NCBI GenBank assembly: GCA_009838595.1
Contig: VXRI01000309.1
Span: 1-5,792, forward strand
DNA length: 5,792 nucleotides
Direction: 5' to 3'
Source of the DNA: Chloroflexota bacterium
GTDB lineage: Bacteria > Chloroflexota > Dehalococcoidia > Lucifugimonadales > JADFKI01
A program made the position numbers and the translations under genes. Below are positions 4,725 to 5,792 of the stretch, in pieces. Every line of letters starts with the position of its first letter. Positions within the stretch are counted from its first letter, which is position 1. The notes below the pieces were generated by a model. It searched no databases and was not told the origin of the DNA. It saw only the letters and a program-made list of their open reading frames with translations.

Positions 4725-5705
4725 ATGGCAACCTATTCGGAACTCAACAAAGAATCGCTGCTGTGGATGTACGAGAAGATGGTTACGATACGCCGCTTTG
4801 AAGAGCAGTCTCGGCGTGAGGCGGATGCTGGCAAACTGCGCGGCATGCACTCGTCCATTGGGCAGGAAGCCGTGCCTACGGGCATCTGCGCTCACCTGCG
4901 CGACGACGACTATGTGCTTGGCACGCACCGCAGCCATCACCACTGCATTGCCAAGGGCGTCGATCTCAACGAGATGATGGCGGAACTGCTCGGCAAGGCG
5001 ACAGGCACGAACAAGGGCAAGGGCGGCACGATGCACATCGCCGACATCAACAAGGGCATGCTCGGCGCGAACGGAGTCGTCGGCTCGAACATCCCAGTGG
5101 CGACGGGCGTGGCGCTCAGCGCGAAGGTGCGTGGCAGCGACCAGGTCAGCGTAGTGTTCTTTGGCGACGGCGCGTCTAGCCAAGGCAGCCTGCACGAGGC
5201 CATGAACATCGCCAGCATCTGGAAACTGCCGGTGCTATTCGTCTGCGAAAACAACCGCTACGCCGAATCCACGCCATTCGAGTACGCCGTCGCCGGCGGC
5301 TCTATCGCCAATCGCGCGGCAGGCTACGACATGCCCGGCGTGCTGGTGGACGGACAGTCCGCTCTCGACATGTTTGAAGTGGGCAAAGAGGCGATTGCGC
5401 GCGCGAGGGCAGGGGACGGCCCCACGCTCATCGAGGCGCAGACCTATCGCTATCAGGGACACTTCGGCGCGGACGACCCCCTGGGCTACCGCACGCAAGA
5501 AGAGGAAGACTACTACGAAGCGCGCGACTGCATCAACGCGCTTAGGGCGCACATCACGGACGGCGGCTACGCTACCGAAGGCGAAATCACCGTACTGGAA
5601 GAGCGCGCGCTGGCAGCAGTCGCAACCGCAACGGCCTTCGCCGACGAAAGCCCATTCCCCGATCCATCCGAGCTGACGACCGATGTGTATGTGTCGTATC
5701 CGTAG
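4725..5705 (+). CDS. Thiamine-diphosphate dehydrogenase E1 component, alpha subunit (pyruvate or acetoin dehydrogenase type)
   Basis: E1 alpha subunits work as alpha2-beta2 enzymes that decarboxylate a 2-oxo acid (or cleave acetoin) with thiamine diphosphate and pass the product to the lipoyl E2. The 326 residues cover the whole subunit. Visible marks are the N-terminal helix MVTIRRFEE (19-27), SSIGQEA (43-49), GTHRSH (66-71), KGKGGTMH (97-104), the thiamine-diphosphate motif GDGASSQGSLHEA (147-159) ending in ENN (175-177), and YRYQGH (241-246). The loop after it reads FGADDP rather than the GHSxSDP of classic pyruvate dehydrogenase, which leans towards the acetoin-dehydrogenase branch (AcoA), though not decisively. 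The beta subunit gene normally follows at once; here the next frame, 18 bases on, is unrelated. The partner must be elsewhere in the genome, or the gene may be a stand-alone paralogue. It is transcribed divergently from the amidohydrolase gene. Confidence 0.9.
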   Translation: MATYSELNKESLLWMYEKMVTIRRFEEQSRREADAGKLRGMHSSIGQEAVPTGICAHLRDDDYVLGTHRSHHHCIAKGVDLNEMMAELLGKATGTNKGKGGTMHIADINKGMLGANGVVGSNIPVATGVALSAKVRGSDQVSVVFFGDGASSQGSLHEAMNIASIWKLPVLFVCENNRYAESTPFEYAVAGGSIANRAAGYDMPGVLVDGQSALDMFEVGKEAIARARAGDGPTLIEAQTYRYQGHFGADDPLGYRTQEEEDYYEARDCINALRAHITDGGYATEGEITVLEERALAAVATATAFADESPFPDPSELTTDVYVSYP

Positions 5706-5723
5706 CGCCACTGGAATTGCAAA

Positions 5724-5792
5724 ATGTACATAGATGAACTGAAAGATCGACTATCTGCGCTAAAACAGCGTGGGTATGTCGCCTCGTTGAGG
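5724..5792 (+). CDS. N-terminal fragment, possibly an MvaI/BcnI-type restriction endonuclease
   Basis: An open frame starts at an ATG 18 bases after the E1 alpha stop and runs off the right edge with 23 residues visible. It begins MYIDEL and includes LKQRGYVASLR. An amphipathic helix followed by a G(Y/F)V-x-SLR motif is how MvaI/BcnI-family endonuclease domains begin as I remember them (there followed by a K/RGxTGIGxTLE stretch, which would lie just past the edge). It does not look like an E1 beta N-terminus. The upstream bases offer only a weak TGGA as ribosome site, so translation may be coupled to E1 alpha. The identification rests on a very short stretch and should be held loosely. Confidence 0.4.
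   Translation, partial: MYIDELKDRLSALKQRGYVASLR

Overview
The window is bacterial, moderately GC-rich and gene-dense. It carries mostly core-metabolism genes plus one small accessory module. The gene mix (a Der GTPase probably followed by plsY, an ornithine carbamoyltransferase with an SLRTR-type phosphate loop, a COG1228-like amidohydrolase, a two-subunit-type E1 alpha dehydrogenase, and a hicBA pair) would fit an uncultured Chloroflexota such as a Dehalococcoidia/SAR202 relative. That placement is an impression from protein style, not a proof.

Left part, minus strand: argF (1666-2580) lies upstream of der (48-1373). Der is followed after 14 bases by the first 11 codons of a probable plsY (1-33), which runs off the left edge. 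The 292-base gap between argF and der holds two hairpins close to the argF stop and a nested set of inverted repeats (1448-1518) that would form RNA structure ahead of der. argF has a clear promoter (TATAAT) and a strong AAGGAGG ribosome site. Both show that its real start is the ATG at 2580, not the upstream GTG.

Middle, plus strand: a hicB-hicA toxin-antitoxin pair (2792-3233), AT-richer by eye than its neighbours, sits between argF and the amidohydrolase gene. The HicA reading frame looks frameshifted close to its C-terminus: the family-typical ending is still present in the adjacent frame. The hicA end overlaps the stop codon of the convergent amidohydrolase gene by four bases.

Right part: the amidohydrolase (3230-4456, minus) and a thiamine-diphosphate E1 alpha subunit (4725-5705, plus) are transcribed divergently from a 268-base region. 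This region has an extended -10 element on each strand, a 13-base tandem repeat over the amidohydrolase promoter, and a structured leader ahead of the E1 alpha gene. The gene after E1 alpha (5724 to the right edge) is not the expected E1 beta. Its 23 visible residues resemble the N-terminus of MvaI/BcnI-type restriction endonucleases, which is tentative.

I see no tRNA, rRNA, CRISPR array, insertion sequence or phage gene. I found no clearly new multi-gene system. The points most worth a second look are the broken HicA end, the Cys-to-Asp change in the ornithine site of argF, the E1 alpha gene without its beta partner, and the two structured leader regions.
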